DNA of 64,000 nucleotides from assembly GCA_034231615.1 (NCBI GenBank), contig CM067315.1:31339407-31403406 (forward strand), given 5' to 3'. The notes beneath the pieces were generated by a model. It did no database searches. It saw only the letters and a program-made list of their open reading frames with translations, and had not been told where the DNA came from. Numbering within the stretch: position 1 is the first letter of the stretch; each line of letters begins with the position of its first letter. A program made the translations under genes and the position numbers. Shown here one piece after another: positions 10,056 through 20,926 of the stretch. The stretch comes from Meghimatium bilineatum. Taxonomy: Eukaryota; Mollusca; Gastropoda; Stylommatophora; Philomycidae.

Positions 10056-10860
10056 TAGGGCTATTGTCTTCTCTCCAAGCAAGGGCTTAGACAGTGACTG
10101 AAGGTAGTTAATGGATGGATTGATATCCTGTAATCTGTGGAAAAAATCATTGTCATTGAATGTCTTGCCTCGATATCCCCAACGGATGGCGGAGAAATAC
10201 AGGCAGAGAAAATTACACTTTTGTGATATTGAGACAGACGCTTAGGATGTGGTGGAGGCTATATGTGCCATCACTGCAGATTGGTTAACAGATCTTCCTG
10301 ACGGAAGAATGATGACCCTATACGTATATGCTCCACCTCCTGGCAGAACGCGATGATGATATGATCCTCTCTCTCTCTCTCTTTCTCTATCTCTCTTTCT
10401 CTCTCCATGTAGGGTCTCCTTTACAGACCATTATTCTCGTTGTCATTCTGTAAGTCTCACGGTTCTGTGTAGGCTTCTCACCTTCTTCCAGTGTCATGTT
10501 CAGAAGGTATTCGATATCTTGTGTCTATAGCAGCATTGGTCTGCCTCTTCTTCTTTGTCCTGGAACTTGTCCTTCCATCATCAAACTCTCTAAACCATTG
10601 TGTCTTTTTTATATGTCCAAAAAATGTTAACTTGCGTTCTTGATAGTCTTGAGGCGCCGTTTATCTTCTATTTTCAGGTCTTTGTGGACGGGTGGGATAC
10701 TGTCGCACTAGATTGCCTTCCCTCCCTCGGGGACTAAACATGCACTTGTTAACCTTCGTTAACATCACTATGTCTTTGAGACAGCAAACCTTATACGTTT
10801 TTTTCGCTTAGGTTACTCAACTGAGGAGGACATACGTTTTTGTCATAAATGCCCTCGGCT
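10056..10860 (+). repeat. Interspersed repeat H, copy 1, interrupted by a LINE
   Basis: Both flanks match 59860-60345 in the same orientation. The left part (10056-10345) shares 'cctgtaatctgtggaaaaaatca' and 'tgtgccatcactg' with minor changes. The right part (10700-10860) shares 'gggactaa.catgca', 'tctttgaga' and 'ttaggttactcaactgagg' relatives. A minus-strand LINE piece sits between them. The class of repeat H is unknown. Confidence 0.6.
10350..10690 (-). mobile_element. LINE-C 3' fragment nested in repeat H
   Basis: The reverse strand reads KTIKNAS, then a HFxDI-KRHNGLESLMMEGQVPG segment, QRRRGRP, and an acidic tail (DIEYLLNMTLEEG..). This matches the C-terminal layout of the LINE-C copies at 35940 and 36590 (GHLKRHDG....LEGxxxG.R....RW..DI). 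The 3' side holds a (CT)n run and a gatgatgatatgat tail. Confidence 0.62.
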
Positions 10861-11790
10861 GTTAAGGGTTACCTGATTCGAGATCGTCGGCGGTATAGAA
10901 GACGCTACAACAGAATTAATTCGTTACGCTTTTGATTATTGCCGTGTTTTCGGTTTGTCACTGTTTATATAGTTGGAGTCATCTTGGCTATATTTGGCAT
11001 GAGATTCCAAGTATGTAAATAGTGACCAACTAAAATCCAGCAATATTTTTAAAACGTAATGAATGAGGTCCTAATCAATTATGTGCAAGGTCTTTAATGG
11101 AGACGGTCGTGCCTGATCACAGCTAAAGGGATTATTTCATCACCATTATCATCACATTTATTATTACGTTGATGCATTAGTTTACTTTTTAAAACGGCTC
11201 AAGCGGTGCAAGAAATAATCTACCCCCCAAAAAAACTTTTTACGGAACGGTGGAAGTCACCAGTAGAATATAAAAAAGATCTATAATTGACCGCTTGACC
11301 GTGACCCGTCTGCAGTATAAGATCCACAAATTGAATTCAGATAAGCCTTTATGATCATGTTTTCGATTATTGCCTTTCATTTCGGCGCCACTATTTACAT
11401 ACTCTGTGTGAACTTCTAACAATCCGGTTAACAAAATGAATAATCCAAACATGAGCCAAAAAACCTGTTTGAATTCTGTTGGTCATCTATTGGCAAAAGT
11501 CCAATTTGGCTGTGGGAGGAGACAATTACCCGATCAGATAAGTAGACATCAGTTCCATCAATTGCACTTAGTTCATAGTATTTTTCAGTTACCTACACAC
11601 TACTGTACAGCTTCAGACCGATAACCATAACCTATATATAATTGCACATAAGTGCAATTTCTAAATGACTTTTCATAGAATTAGCAAAAGCTTTTGACGC
11701 TGTTAACAGAAATGAGATACGGAAGAACATGGGAAAAATTCGAAGGCCGGTATATATTTTTCAAAGATTGTCCAGCAGCTTCATTTAATA
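10861..11790. other. Intron, nothing recognised
   Basis: No exon with splice signals, no repeat family member and no long credible open frame was seen. Confidence 0.4.
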
Positions 11791-12058
11791 CACATGATAG
11801 CATGTGTATTAAGCAACACAGATACACATGATAGCATGTGCATTAAGCAACACAGATACACATGATAGCATGTGCATTAAGCAACACAGATACACATGAT
11901 AGCAGGTGTATTAAGCAACACAAATACACATGATAGCATGTGCATTAAGCAACACAGATAAACATGATAGCAGGTGTATTAAGCAACACAGATACACATG
12001 ATAGCATGTGCATTAAGCAACACAGATACACATGATAGCATGTGTATTACGCAACACT
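11791..12058 (+). repeat. 34-bp minisatellite with an internal palindrome, about 8 copies
   Basis: The unit is cacatgatagcatgtg followed by yattaagcaacacagata. Across each junction atacacatg-atag-catgtgtat forms a 9-bp inverted repeat with a 4-base loop. Copies are nearly identical, suggesting recent expansion. Confidence 0.95.
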
Positions 12059-12244
12059 GAGCAGTCAGATGCAATTCAAATTACAAATGACGTCAAAAGG
12101 GCTTGACCCAACAATTTATAATATTCACTGCCCTGTTCATTAACGGATTGTAGAAATTGTGCTGTGGATTAATTGTCTCCAGGATTGTGAGAATGATGGT
12201 TAAAAAAAGAAACACTGTAAATATAGGAAAGATGTAGAACTATT

Positions 12245-12550
12245 TTGGATCTGTCCATAAATTACGTTAAAAATTGTTTGCTATTTTTTACCCCCTCGTA
12301 CTATGTCAACAACTGTAAAGAATTCAGGGATCCTCAAACTGCTTAATTATGTTTCTAAAATATTCACCCATCCCCTTCTAAATAATATTTATTGTTTCAC
12401 AATTTTTCAAATTTCATACAAGTTAATTCAAGTATAAAGAAGGTGTTGTAGACGTGAACTTTGTCACAAATTGTCAAATTTTTTAAAGAATTTTATGAAT
12501 TTTTTTAGAACCCCCTAATTATAGACGTATTTATAGGCAACCACCTAAAT
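12245..12550 (+). repeat. Interspersed repeat K, copy 1
   Basis: It shares with 19110-19480, in the same orientation, 'gtcaacaact', 'tcttgcttaattatgtt' or 'actgcttaattatgttt', 'tttgtcac' and 'tgtcaaatttttt'. A short relative, 'tgtccataaattacgt', is at 15700. Its class is unknown. Confidence 0.5.
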
Positions 12551-12754
12551 CTCAGACAACGTCATGTCTCCATAAATCTGTAAAATATCGCCATGGTATA
12601 TCTGTTTGATGATAACTGCAATAACTATGAACAGGGATTATACCGTTTTTGATATGTTTGGCCTCACAATGAACACCAACAAAACGGAGGTAATGTTTCA
12701 ACCTAGTGCCAAACCCAGTCATAATAGTCAATAACAATATGTTTCCTACAAGCA

Positions 12755-12830
12755 GTGGCGTACCTAGGGTAAGTGTTGTCCGGTGCGATGAAAATTTTGA
12801 TGTTCCCCCCCCCCTCCCCCAAAATTGATT
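12755..12830 (+). mobile_element. hAT-like terminus (CAGTGGCGTA)
   Basis: 'cagtggcgtacctagggt' begins like the terminal inverted repeat of the MITE at 46677-46849 (CAGTGGCGTAGCG). No matching right end was found, so it is a broken copy or only one terminus. A C-rich run follows. Confidence 0.4.
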
Positions 12831-13211
12831 TTTTTTTTAAAATCAGAGTAACATTTGACAAGTTAATTATTATCATCGATTTTATCCACTTTTAACAAAG
12901 ACAGAAATAAATGTAAACATTTTAAATTATAAACTCACTTTTCTGATTGAAAATTTTTCAATGTTTCTGAATGAAGGTAAGTAATTCCATAGGCTTTTGG
13001 TCCTTTTCTTTAAATTCTATTTCACTTTAAAATTCTTCAAAATTAGCTCACCATTAAGGAGGTTTTTTTTTTCTTCTAATATCCAGAATGCACATGTACA
13101 CAATACTCTTTACACTTTTTTTACTATCTGATTTCGTCACTGGTTATAGTTAGGTTATAGGACTTTATGATTTCGCTGAAACACGAGTCTGATTGTGCCT
13201 GATTCTGAAAT

Positions 13212-13462
13212 TATCACTAGAGCCAACATCCCAAGCATTCATACAATGCTGATGTCCTCACTAGAACCAACATCCCAAGCATTCATACAATGCTGAAGTC
13301 ATCACTAGTCAACATCCCAAGCATTCATACAATGCTGATGTCCTCACTAGAACCAACATCCCAAGCATTCATACAATGCTGAAGTCATCACTAGTCAACA
13401 TCCCAAGCATTCATACAATGCTGAAGTCATCACTAGTCAACATCCCAAGCATTCATATAGTG
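13212..13462 (+). repeat. 42-44-bp minisatellite, about 6 copies
   Basis: Two alternating forms: 'cactagaaccaacatccc..' with 'gatgtcct' (44 bp), and 'cactagtcaacatccc..' with 'gaagtcat' (42 bp). Both share the core aagcattcatacaatgctga. Confidence 0.92.
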
Positions 13463-13469
13463 TTGAAGA

Positions 13470-14100
13470 AGCGCTGAGTCGGACATGTTATTCGCATTAC
13501 AAGTACATCCCAAAACAGCTGATGTAGTGTGAGTTTCTTATTGGCAGACTGGTGAACAGAGGAAACAATTCACTCTCTTAAAGTGTATCTAAATAGCTAC
13601 ACATCCACGAGATATTTTGAGAACCTGTCACTTAGAATCACTCAATGTGGCGCAACAACATCAGCAAGTTGCTTGTATCACATTGAAACATTAAATCTCA
13701 GAGGCGCTGAGAAAACGAATAGGCAGAACAACAAGACAAAGTTGCCCAATCCTGATCATACATGGCCAGTCTATTCTATGCCAGGTTTGGACTTTCTATT
13801 TTTTTCCGAATACAGCAGAGAGATACAGCAACTCAAAAGTGAGACTATTATCACCATTGCCTGCAATAGACGACTATTAAAAAACGGTAGCATATCCTAT
13901 TTAGGTCTAGCTATGAACACAGTATTTTTTTGGCTGCAGTCATTTTCGACTATTATTATATATAATTACATCTTCTTTAATACAAAATATAAACAACATA
14001 CGTTTATGTATATATAAAATTATTAGCTCACGTGAAACAAAAATAATTAGAAGGAACATTTGTCTTTATGGTGTATATTTATTTATTTTTTTTAATGTTA
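13470..14100. other. Intron, nothing recognised
   Basis: A 144-codon open frame (13583-14017) starts at a non-ATG codon, has no family resemblance and is rejected. No other structure was seen. Confidence 0.4.
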
Positions 14101-14104
14101 GTGA

Positions 14105-14210
14105 TTGAAATGGCGTAGTATATTTACTTCATGATACACAAGTTAACCGATATGTACTTCGTCCCTTTCAATGAAGCCGTACGCCACCTGCTGCGAGTAC
14201 CACTCATATC
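14105..14210 (-). mobile_element. SINE-5 fragment
   Basis: The reverse complement contains 'atgagtggtactc..gcaggtggcgta' and 'gaaagggacgaagtacata', matching the bodies at 28985-29225 and 18110-18310. The tRNA-like head is missing. Confidence 0.6.
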
Positions 14211-14219
14211 AAAATGAAC

Positions 14220-14330
14220 ACAAATATTATAAGTTTTACCAAAATAAGTCATCAAACAACCTAATAACGAGATACAGTGAGGGACGACGTTTCGACTAGG
14301 AAGTCTTCATCAGGACACACATACACAAAA
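14220..14330 (-). mobile_element. Penelope-like terminal fragment
   Basis: The motif 'gacgtttcgactaggaagtc' followed by 'ttcatcaggac' is the type of sequence found near the termini of Penelope-like elements and resembles those at 38640 and 39970. On the minus strand it reads CTGATGA...GAAAC (14313-14289), like a hammerhead ribozyme core. Confidence 0.4.
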
Positions 14331-14401
14331 ACAACAAGCAATGAATATTACAAACAATCATAATGTAAGAGAAGAGCAAATTAAGATGGAACGAGAGATC
14401 A

Positions 14402-14403
<2 letters not shown>

Positions 14404-14452
<49 letters not shown>
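14404..14452 (+). repeat. (GA)n microsatellite
   Basis: About 24 GA dinucleotides. Confidence 0.98.
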
Positions 14453-14455
<3 letters not shown>

Positions 14456-14742
14456 GCAAATATGGCACACTCATAGAACGACAAAACTCTATAGCCTCAA
14501 GCAATAATGCTCAGGTATCTTCTAAAAAAACTCCACTTTATAAACAAGACGACGCGAGCCGCATTCGACCGCACAAAGTGAACGTCTTAACAACTAAGCT
14601 AGTGAGATCCCCTTAAATAAAAGTATTTTTGTGTATATGCGCACAATGAAGATAACTGGAACTTATTTTATTTTATTTTGTCCTTAGCCAGAATTCTTTT
14701 GTTTTTTTAACCCTATTGTGCATTTTCTATTTTTGTCCTTAG

Positions 14743-14934
14743 CCAGACCTGTTTATCTGCCACCAAGGACTGCCTCATTGCTGCTGGTATTGACAACAAC
14801 ATTGTGAACTTACTAGTTCCTATCGGAGCAACGCTCAACCAAGATGGAACCACGTTATATTACACCGCCGCCTGTGTCTTCGTAGCCCTCAGTCACGACT
14901 ATGTCTTTGATTTCGAGAAAGTTATGCACTTCGG
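14743..14934 (+). CDS. SLC1-family transporter, exon for HP1-TM7
   Basis: The acceptor is tgtccttag and the donor is gtaaga. The first base completes an Asp codon carried over from 9641, and the exon ends with two bases of a Gly codon. It encodes QTCLSATKDC (HP1, family ATLPVTFRC), a helix, NLLVPIGATLNQDGTTLYY (TM7, family FVLPxGATxNMDGTALYE) and TAACVFVALSH (family VAAxFIAQ). The NMDGT motif, whose Asn-Met-Asp backbone and side chains hold sodium and substrate in characterised SLC1 proteins, is NQDGT here. The Met-to-Gln change and loss of Arg in FRC are striking. Position-for-position alignment is otherwise kept with at most one gap, so the fold looks preserved. Confidence 0.92.
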
Positions 14935-15171
14935 GTAAGAAAACAGTTCGATGCAAACAATGAAGATGTCAGAAAGACCAGCAGACGCATGAATAGAACA
15001 GCTTTGAAAGAATGATAATTCAACATCTTTGCATCTTGTCACTGGCGTACCCTATACTAAATATCTGTCTCTCCACACTTTCCTTCTGCCACACATATTT
15101 CTATCTAGCTCTTATTCTGTTAATCGTGTTGTGTTGTCTCTCTATAATTTGTATTAAATTAACGGTACTTC

Positions 15172-15680
15172 CTACTCCGTCGACCGTCTGTTTTCCCTAT
15201 GACAACAATATGACGGTACTGTTTATTATGTCGACCGCCTGTTTTCCCTATGACAACAATGTGACGGTACTGTTTATTCTGTCGACCGCCTGTTTTCCCA
15301 ATGACAACAATGTGACGGTACTTATTATTCTGTCGACCGCCTTTTTTCCCTGTGACAACAATGTTACGGTACTTCTTATTCTGTCGACCGTCTGTTTTCC
15401 CTATGACAACAATATGACGGTACTGTTTATTCTGTCGATCGCCAGTTTTCCCTATGACAACAATGTGACAGTACTGTTTATTCTGTCGATCGCCAGTTTT
15501 CCCTATGACAACAATGTGAGGGTACTGTTTATTCTGTCGACCGCCTTTTTTCACTATGACAACAATGTGACGGTACTGTTTATTCTGTCGGCCGCCTGTT
15601 TTCCCTATGACAACAATGTGACAGTACTTCCTACTCCTACTCTGTCGAACCTCTATTTTCCCTATGACAATACTGTGACG
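15172..15680 (+). repeat. 51-bp minisatellite, about 10 copies
   Basis: The unit is 'acggtactgtttattctgtc' followed by 'gaccgcctgttttccctatg' and 'acaacaatgtg'. Since 51 is a multiple of three, it keeps frames open on both strands (17-residue repeats such as NNVTVLFILSTACFPYD). No start context or homologous protein is known to me, so it is treated as satellite. Confidence 0.93.
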
Positions 15681-15799
15681 TCAATTTTAGTAACTGGCTG
15701 TCCATAAATTACGTCATTTCTACCCCTTCCCTTTGTTAACTACTCCTAATTTAACTAGTGCGCGCCATGACACCTCAGTACTAAATGACATGATAGGCC

Positions 15800-16290
15800 T
15801 ACATGTCGTCATCATCAACTGTCATGCAGGTTAGAGTAGGCGATCATGACTCTCCACAGCTCTCAGTCTCCAGTATTATGTATTAGAATCGTTGTTGTTT
15901 CCCTGCCGTGTCAGGTTGTTAAACTGTCCAATATTGTCTCACATTGTCGCCATCTGTCTCTGTCGCCCCCAATCTTGCCTGTTGTCACTATATTCTCCCA
16001 AAGCTCATTGTCTCATAGTGTGACCAAAACATTTTCTTATATTATCGACTAAACTCCGTCTCGCATTTGACTCTTCCAACAACCCCACATTAGTTTGCTG
16101 ACAGTCCATGGTATTCTCATCATTCTTCTGTAGAACCACATTTCTACTGCTTCTAATTTCCCATTTTTCTGTCTGTGTATTGTCCAAGATTCACATCCAT
16201 ACGTTAGTATATGAGTTAATATAATTGCAGAACTCTCTTCCTTACCTCTAATGACAAGGTCATATTATACAATATATTTCTTTTGTTTTT
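15800..16290 (-). mobile_element. LINE-A fragment (C-terminal third)
   Basis: The reverse strand gives, in pieces, TLSLEVRKRVLQ, a QKMGN-KQ segment, an EYHGLSAN region, IVTTGKIGG-like text, TTTILIHNTGD and ELWR. This is the same order as the + copy at 50338-50825. There are many stops. Confidence 0.68.
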
Positions 16291-16329
16291 CTTAATGTTG
16301 TCAGCCTGCATGTAAAACATAAATAACAG

Positions 16330-16990
16330 ATAAATATCAGGAGCACAGATGCTTCAAATGTAACATGGGTACATATATAACATAATAGACAGGGAAGCAT
16401 TCAAGAGCTAAGAAGTAATCAGAAGGAAGTCGACGGGATTTCAGAGCTTCCTGGAATTCTGAACAGAATACCTCGACTAAAGAAGAGTAGAGCAATAATG
16501 CAAGTTTCTTTGGTAGCATATCCCAGTGGGCTCGCGGGTTTACAGCTGCAAGTGGCAGGTACCCCCCAATCATATGAAACACACACACACTAACTATAGC
16601 CACAGAGTCGTACTATATATATATATCAGAATCTATATGTCAGAGGACACGAGAAAGCCGACTTATTTATTGGCAGGTAATGCGGCGATAGACGGCACAT
16701 TGCTGAGAAGAGATAAAGCAGACTTAATGAAGGCAGTAATAAATTCATTTCAAGATGAAGATAATGTCAATGAGGTTGAGAATGTACACATACAGAGAAT
16801 ATTAGAAATGGAAGTATCTAGAGGTGAGGGGAGGAAAAGTAAATTTTTTTTAAAGTTCCGAAGATCACATAATTAACACCTGACCGGGACTCTGAGTCTA
16901 CATACACTGGGATGGCTGCTGGAGCGGAGGACGGAGCACTTATTGGAATGTCCCGCGTGCTGTGAAGCCAGTTTGTAATCAAGAATCAAG
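16330..16990 (+). mobile_element. RNase H-type LINE fragment, C-terminal part
   Basis: Frames supply RGHEKADLF (the 'GNEKADxLA' end of an RNase H domain) followed by AIDGTLLRRDKADLMKAV, an acidic helix, then TGTLSLHTLGW-like and LLERRTEHLLECPACC. The last element recurs at 9000-9290 and 33500-33595. Frameshifts are present, so it is not functional. Confidence 0.55.
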
Positions 16991-17084
16991 AATATGTATA
17001 TAGTCTATATACATATGATTCTAAAAATTATCTCAACATAATTCATCCTGAGATGCTGGCATGTTGCAATATGTAATATGTTCT

Positions 17085-17385
17085 AATATTGATAGTTTAC
17101 TTTCTAATATTGATGTTTTTTTCAAATATTTATAATAATCTTTGTGATATTGATCATTTAATGTTTAATACTGATAATGTTATTTCTGATATTGATTACT
17201 ACATTTCTAATATTGATCATTTCATTCAGTTATTGATAATTTTATTTCTAATATTGATAATTTCATTTCTAATATTGATATATAATTTCATCTCTTATAT
17301 GATAATTTTATTCAAATAATGATAATTTTACTTCTAATATAGATCCTTTTATTCCAATATTAATAGTTTCATTTCTGATAAGTTA
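17085..17385 (+). repeat. AT-rich minisatellite, about 18-20-bp unit
   Basis: Imperfect copies of 'tttctaatattgataatttca', immediately upstream of the acceptor of the next SLC1 exon. Confidence 0.85.
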
Positions 17386-17416
17386 ACATGTTTGTATATT
17401 CTCTTTTTCTCAACAG

Positions 17417-17684
17417 CTTCATGATGTTTGTAGTCGTGTTGTCAACGTCTGCAATGCCTCATTCAGATATTTCTTCACTATCCATTGTTTTAACGGCGAT
17501 GGAATTACCAACGCAAGGAATAGAAAACATGTTTGCCCTAGACTGGATAATGTACGTTTTTCGTCATACCTTAAATGTTTTATTATTTACATGTTTAGCT
17601 ATATTCAGCAATATCGGAGTTTATACATTTTTTTACATAGATTGTGATCAAACACCCATCATCAGACACCCTAGGGTGTCTCCT
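17417..17684 (+). CDS. SLC1-family transporter, exon for HP2-TM8
   Basis: The acceptor is ctcaacag and the start completes the Gly codon from 14934. It encodes MFVVVLSTSAMPHSDISSL (hairpin HP2, family ASxGAAGVPxAG), SIVLTAMELPTQGIENMFALDW (family VLxxVGLPxxDxxLIxAxDW) and IMYVFRHTLNVLLF (TM8, family LLDRxRTxxNVxGD). Numbered by archaeal GltPh, Arg397 and Asn401 are retained but Asp394 is Tyr and Asp405 is Phe; those Asp residues hold the substrate amino group and a sodium ion. The length matches the family with no gap. The 3' border is uncertain: phase-0 donors exist after 17684 (gtaact) and after 17675 (gtgtct), while the frame stays open to a stop at 17714. Confidence 0.8.
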
Positions 17685-17884
17685 GTAACTGAAGAATGGC
17701 TGCTAGATTTCTAGCTTTATAGACATGTTGATTTAGACACCATTTCACATCACTTGTCATATTAGCCATTTCAAAATATCGCTGTTTGTCACACACGAAA
17801 ATTATCTGTACTTTATATCTCTCGGTAAGGAGTTGCGTAGAGGAGGCTTTCACAGAAGCTATCAGTCCTTCATATCTCTGGTTA

Positions 17885-18010
17885 GGGAGTTGCGTAGAGG
17901 ATGTTTGTGGATATGTGATAAAGGTAGCAAACAATTACTATCGCCACGCCGTGTACAGAGTCGATTTTTGTTAATCCTCCGTCAGACAAAAAAATAGTCT
18001 TTACCCTGGA
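17885..18010 (-). mobile_element. SINE-2 fragment
   Basis: It matches the body of the tRNA-headed copy at 33020-33206: 'gtgataaagg', 'tcgccacg.cgtgtacag', 'cctccg.cagac' and 'tctttaccctggatcg'. The tRNA-like head is missing except for its last bases. Confidence 0.62.
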
Positions 18011-18109
18011 TCGTGGCTATTGACAGTAAAGACCTACGACAAGAATATACACAAGATGTCAAACTTCATATTTTGATTATTCCCATGTTTTTTTTCATTG
18101 GTCGGCGTT

Positions 18110-18310
18110 AGCAAGAGATATATGTTTAGTGTCCGACGAAATGCATGGTTCGAATTATGGAGTTTGTAGGAGATTCCTGGGATTTTCGCTTGAAGATACG
18201 GCGTTACGTACTATAAGTGGTACTCTCTGCAGGCTTAATTAAAAGGGACGGAATACATATGAGGGAACCTGAGTACAGAGACGTCAATCCTCTACGCCTT
18301 TTTAGCCATT
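18110..18310 (+). mobile_element. SINE-5 copy
   Basis: It shares with 28985-29225 the parts 'gtttcgaa..gg', 'agattcctgggattttcgct', 'tgaagatacggcgttacgta', 'agtggtactctctgcagg' and 'acatatgagggaacc', ending 'gtcaatcctctac'. The 5' tRNA-like head is only partly recognisable. Confidence 0.68.
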
Positions 18311-18576
18311 TTAGCTATGTTTTCAGCAGTTTCTGTGCGCAGATTAGACGTTTGATAATTTTTGTTTTTTTTAACATTTAGTCCTAACCAGTTTCAACTG
18401 CATGGCAACACTTATGTTACCCGGAAGTATTCGCTTCTACTGGCTCCGCATCTGTTCTTGAGTAAAAATAATAAGACTATTGTTGGTCTTCTGTAACGGA
18501 GAAATACACACGTCTCTAACGGACATAATAACAGGTTCAATGTTCCTTACTTACAGGTATTGAGACCTTTCTCCGC

Positions 18577-18735
18577 CGAAGACGAATGTATCGGGCTATT
18601 GGCGCAAATAAAACGGCGACACAACGCATTTTCATTCTCTGGACTACATCCTTCTGGAAATCTAATAGGACCATAGTCCTGCTACAAGAGATATCCAGTG
18701 GGAGTTTGAGAATGAACGCTGAAGAAGAAGAAAAA
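18577..18735 (+). mobile_element. SINE-1 (short form)
   Basis: It contains 'gacgaatgtatcgggctatt', 'ggcgcaaataaaacggcgac', 'ctctggactacatccttctg' and 'gagtttgagaatgaacgctg', with a GAAGAAGAA tail. The short form shares its 3' half with the long form (31344-31625) but has a different 5' part. Confidence 0.82.
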
Positions 18736-18739
18736 GACC

Positions 18740-19109
18740 TTTCAGCTTTCAGCTGAATGACAATAAAAACGTAAATATTGACTATAAAATCATAGCAGGC
18801 AAAGAATGCTGGGAACATGAATCGTTGCCATACAATATAAGTCTTACTGGATTTTAGAAATCCATGCTATTTAATGATGTATATGATTATTCTCGTGATT
18901 GTCGTTGGTTACTATGATTATACTTTACGCGGCATCCAGTAAAAATCAAAGGAATTGGTAAATGAGCCAATACAAAGATAGGATTTTCAATTATCCAGTA
19001 GGTCTTGTACAGATGGCCATAGGAAATCCCGTCTTTTGTCATTTACACAGTCCTGCTGGCTCATCGGTAATCATCTTTCTAAACCAGGAATCATTTCGGC
19101 TGTCATAAA
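18740..19109. other. Intron, nothing recognised
   Basis: Unique-looking AT-rich sequence. Confidence 0.35.
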
Positions 19110-19480
19110 TAACGGCTACACCTTTTTTCTGGCAATGGTTTACCTTGTCAACAACTTGTCAAGAATCCAGAGACCCCCCCCCCCCCCCTCTCATCTTGCT
19201 TAATTATGTTACAAATATATCCATATACAAAATAAAATTTCGCTGAAATAGTGTCCGTAAAAGACATACACATAAATTTATCAAATTTCAATAATTTTGT
19301 TTGTCTAATTCATACAATTTAATTGGTCAATACTAAAACCTTTTATGTGGACATCAACTTTTTGTCACATCTTGCCCCTCCCCCTTGTCAACAACTGTCA
19401 AATTTTTTTCAAGCTACATCTCCCTAATTGTTGACACAATTTAAAGACAGTTTTCATCCCCCCCCTCCCTAATCCTGTAT
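19110..19480 (+). repeat. Interspersed repeat K, copy 2
   Basis: It matches 12245-12550 in the same orientation and contains a C15 homopolymer at about 19173 and C-rich tracts near 19380 and 19455. Confidence 0.5.
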
Positions 19481-19659
19481 AAAGTGACTCAGTTAACGTT
19501 TATCGTGATTTCGAGTGGTCAGTGTGTAAATACTTTGTGTTGACAGCCAGTTAAAATCAGGACAAAAGTCGTATGCATCACTTTATAAGGATGATTTCTG
19601 ATTCTGATCACATATCTTATTATCGATAGTTGCTGTAAGTCCCACAGAGTTCCTCAATC

Positions 19660-20694
19660 AAAAACAATGAGGATGAGAGAAGAGCCCTTAACCCAATACA
19701 TTTTCTTAACGACAGAAACGGCAATTCTATATTCAACACAACCACAAGAAAGATCAGTTAGAAAGAATATTTCCAAGAGCTACTTAATCCAGTTCCGATC
19801 CAAGAACAGTACAGATTTCACACATCGTGTGAGAGTGAACACGAACCAGAAATATATTACTTCACGAGATTGAAAATACAATAACGACTAGTCCACCAAA
19901 CAAATCACCAGTGGTAGACAGAATAACTATAGAGGCAATCCAAGCTTGCGATGAGACAGGAATACAATGGATTCATATAATTTTTTTAACGACCTGGACA
20001 GAACGAAAGGTTCCTGAAGACTGGCAGGATTCCATATTAGTTCTTTTTTTAAAATGCAAAGGCAGCTGACGGGATTGTGACAAATACAGAGGCATTTCAC
20101 TACTGAGCCGTATAGGAAAGATGTATACAAAGATAATTGAAAGACGAATTAGAAACAGAGTTGACCCTGTACTATGTAGAAACCAGTTCGGATTTATTAG
20201 AGAACGAATTGGTTGCACTGACGCACTATTTACTTTGAGACAGCTGAGCTAGAGGACCATCGAATATAATAGTCAATTAAATCTAACATTTGTAGATAAG
20301 AAAATTCGTTCGATAGAGTAGATAAGAACAAACTATGGGCCATACTTGAAGACTATGGGAATCAGGGACAATTACTGAATAACATTAGATCACTATATCA
20401 AAATTGTAGCTGAACAGCAAGAACTAATGAAGGGCTAACGAACACATTTAAGATAAATACAGATGTAGGACAGGGATGTGTGTTGTCACCACTAATATTC
20501 AACATTTATATGGACATAATTCATGAAGCAAGTCAAGAGATGAGAGAATATGAAGATAACATTCAAATAAACGATACCATAGCCAAAAACAACTATGTAA
20601 ATGTATTACTATTTGCAGACTATCAAAGGTTAATGTATGAGGACGAAACAAAATTACAGAGACTAGTAAACGCACTAAACTCGGCTAAACGCAG
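19660..20694 (+). mobile_element. LINE reverse transcriptase, 5' to palm (LINE-B-like)
   Basis: Three frames together show an acidic linker (SPPNKSPVVD), WTERKVPEDWQ (RT box 1), KYRGISLLSRIGKMY (box 2), NQFGFIRER (box 3), a box A remnant, GQGCVLSPLIFNIYMD (box B) and LLFADYQRLM, where the catalytic F/YADD is FADY. Losing the second Asp and having several frameshifts make it inactive. It ends abruptly at about 20694 against unrelated sequence. Confidence 0.85.
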
Positions 20695-20829
20695 TTTGTT
20701 GTTATTGTAATAGTTCTTGTCATCGATTGGCCCGTTCTCAATGACTTGAATACACAGTTTGAATGTCTTTACAAAGTTGCATCTTTTTTTTTTTTTGGAG
20801 ATTAGGTTAGTCAAGTACGGAACACCCCA

Positions 20830-20905
20830 TTTACTCTAGTTGCCAGGCGATTTGGTGCCGTTAGAACGGACCTGGTTCAATTCCTTTTAGCCTCAAAAAT
20901 TTTTA
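20830..20905 (+). mobile_element. SINE-4-like head
   Basis: 'gatttggtgccgttagaacg' and 'gacctggttcaattcc' match 29835-29880 closely. The second motif looks like a tRNA B box. Only the head is recognisable here. Confidence 0.5.
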
Positions 20906-20926
20906 ATTTATTCTCTTGCTTCCTAC

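Noticed and set aside
11791-12058. CRISPR-like repeat array
   Set aside because: Units abut without unique spacers, and the context is a eukaryotic intron.
13583-14017. 144-codon plus-strand open frame
   Set aside because: It starts at a GTG, has no resemblance to any family I know, no splice or repeat support, and lies in AT-rich intron.
15012-15707. 231-codon frame with 17-residue repeats, and its antisense
   Set aside because: Produced by a 51-bp minisatellite whose length is a multiple of three; both strands are open for that reason.
17530-17560. Donor gtacgt inside the SLC1 TM8 codons (after 17551)
   Set aside because: Reading through it continues the exact TM8 spacing (FR..LNVL), so the exon is taken to extend past it.
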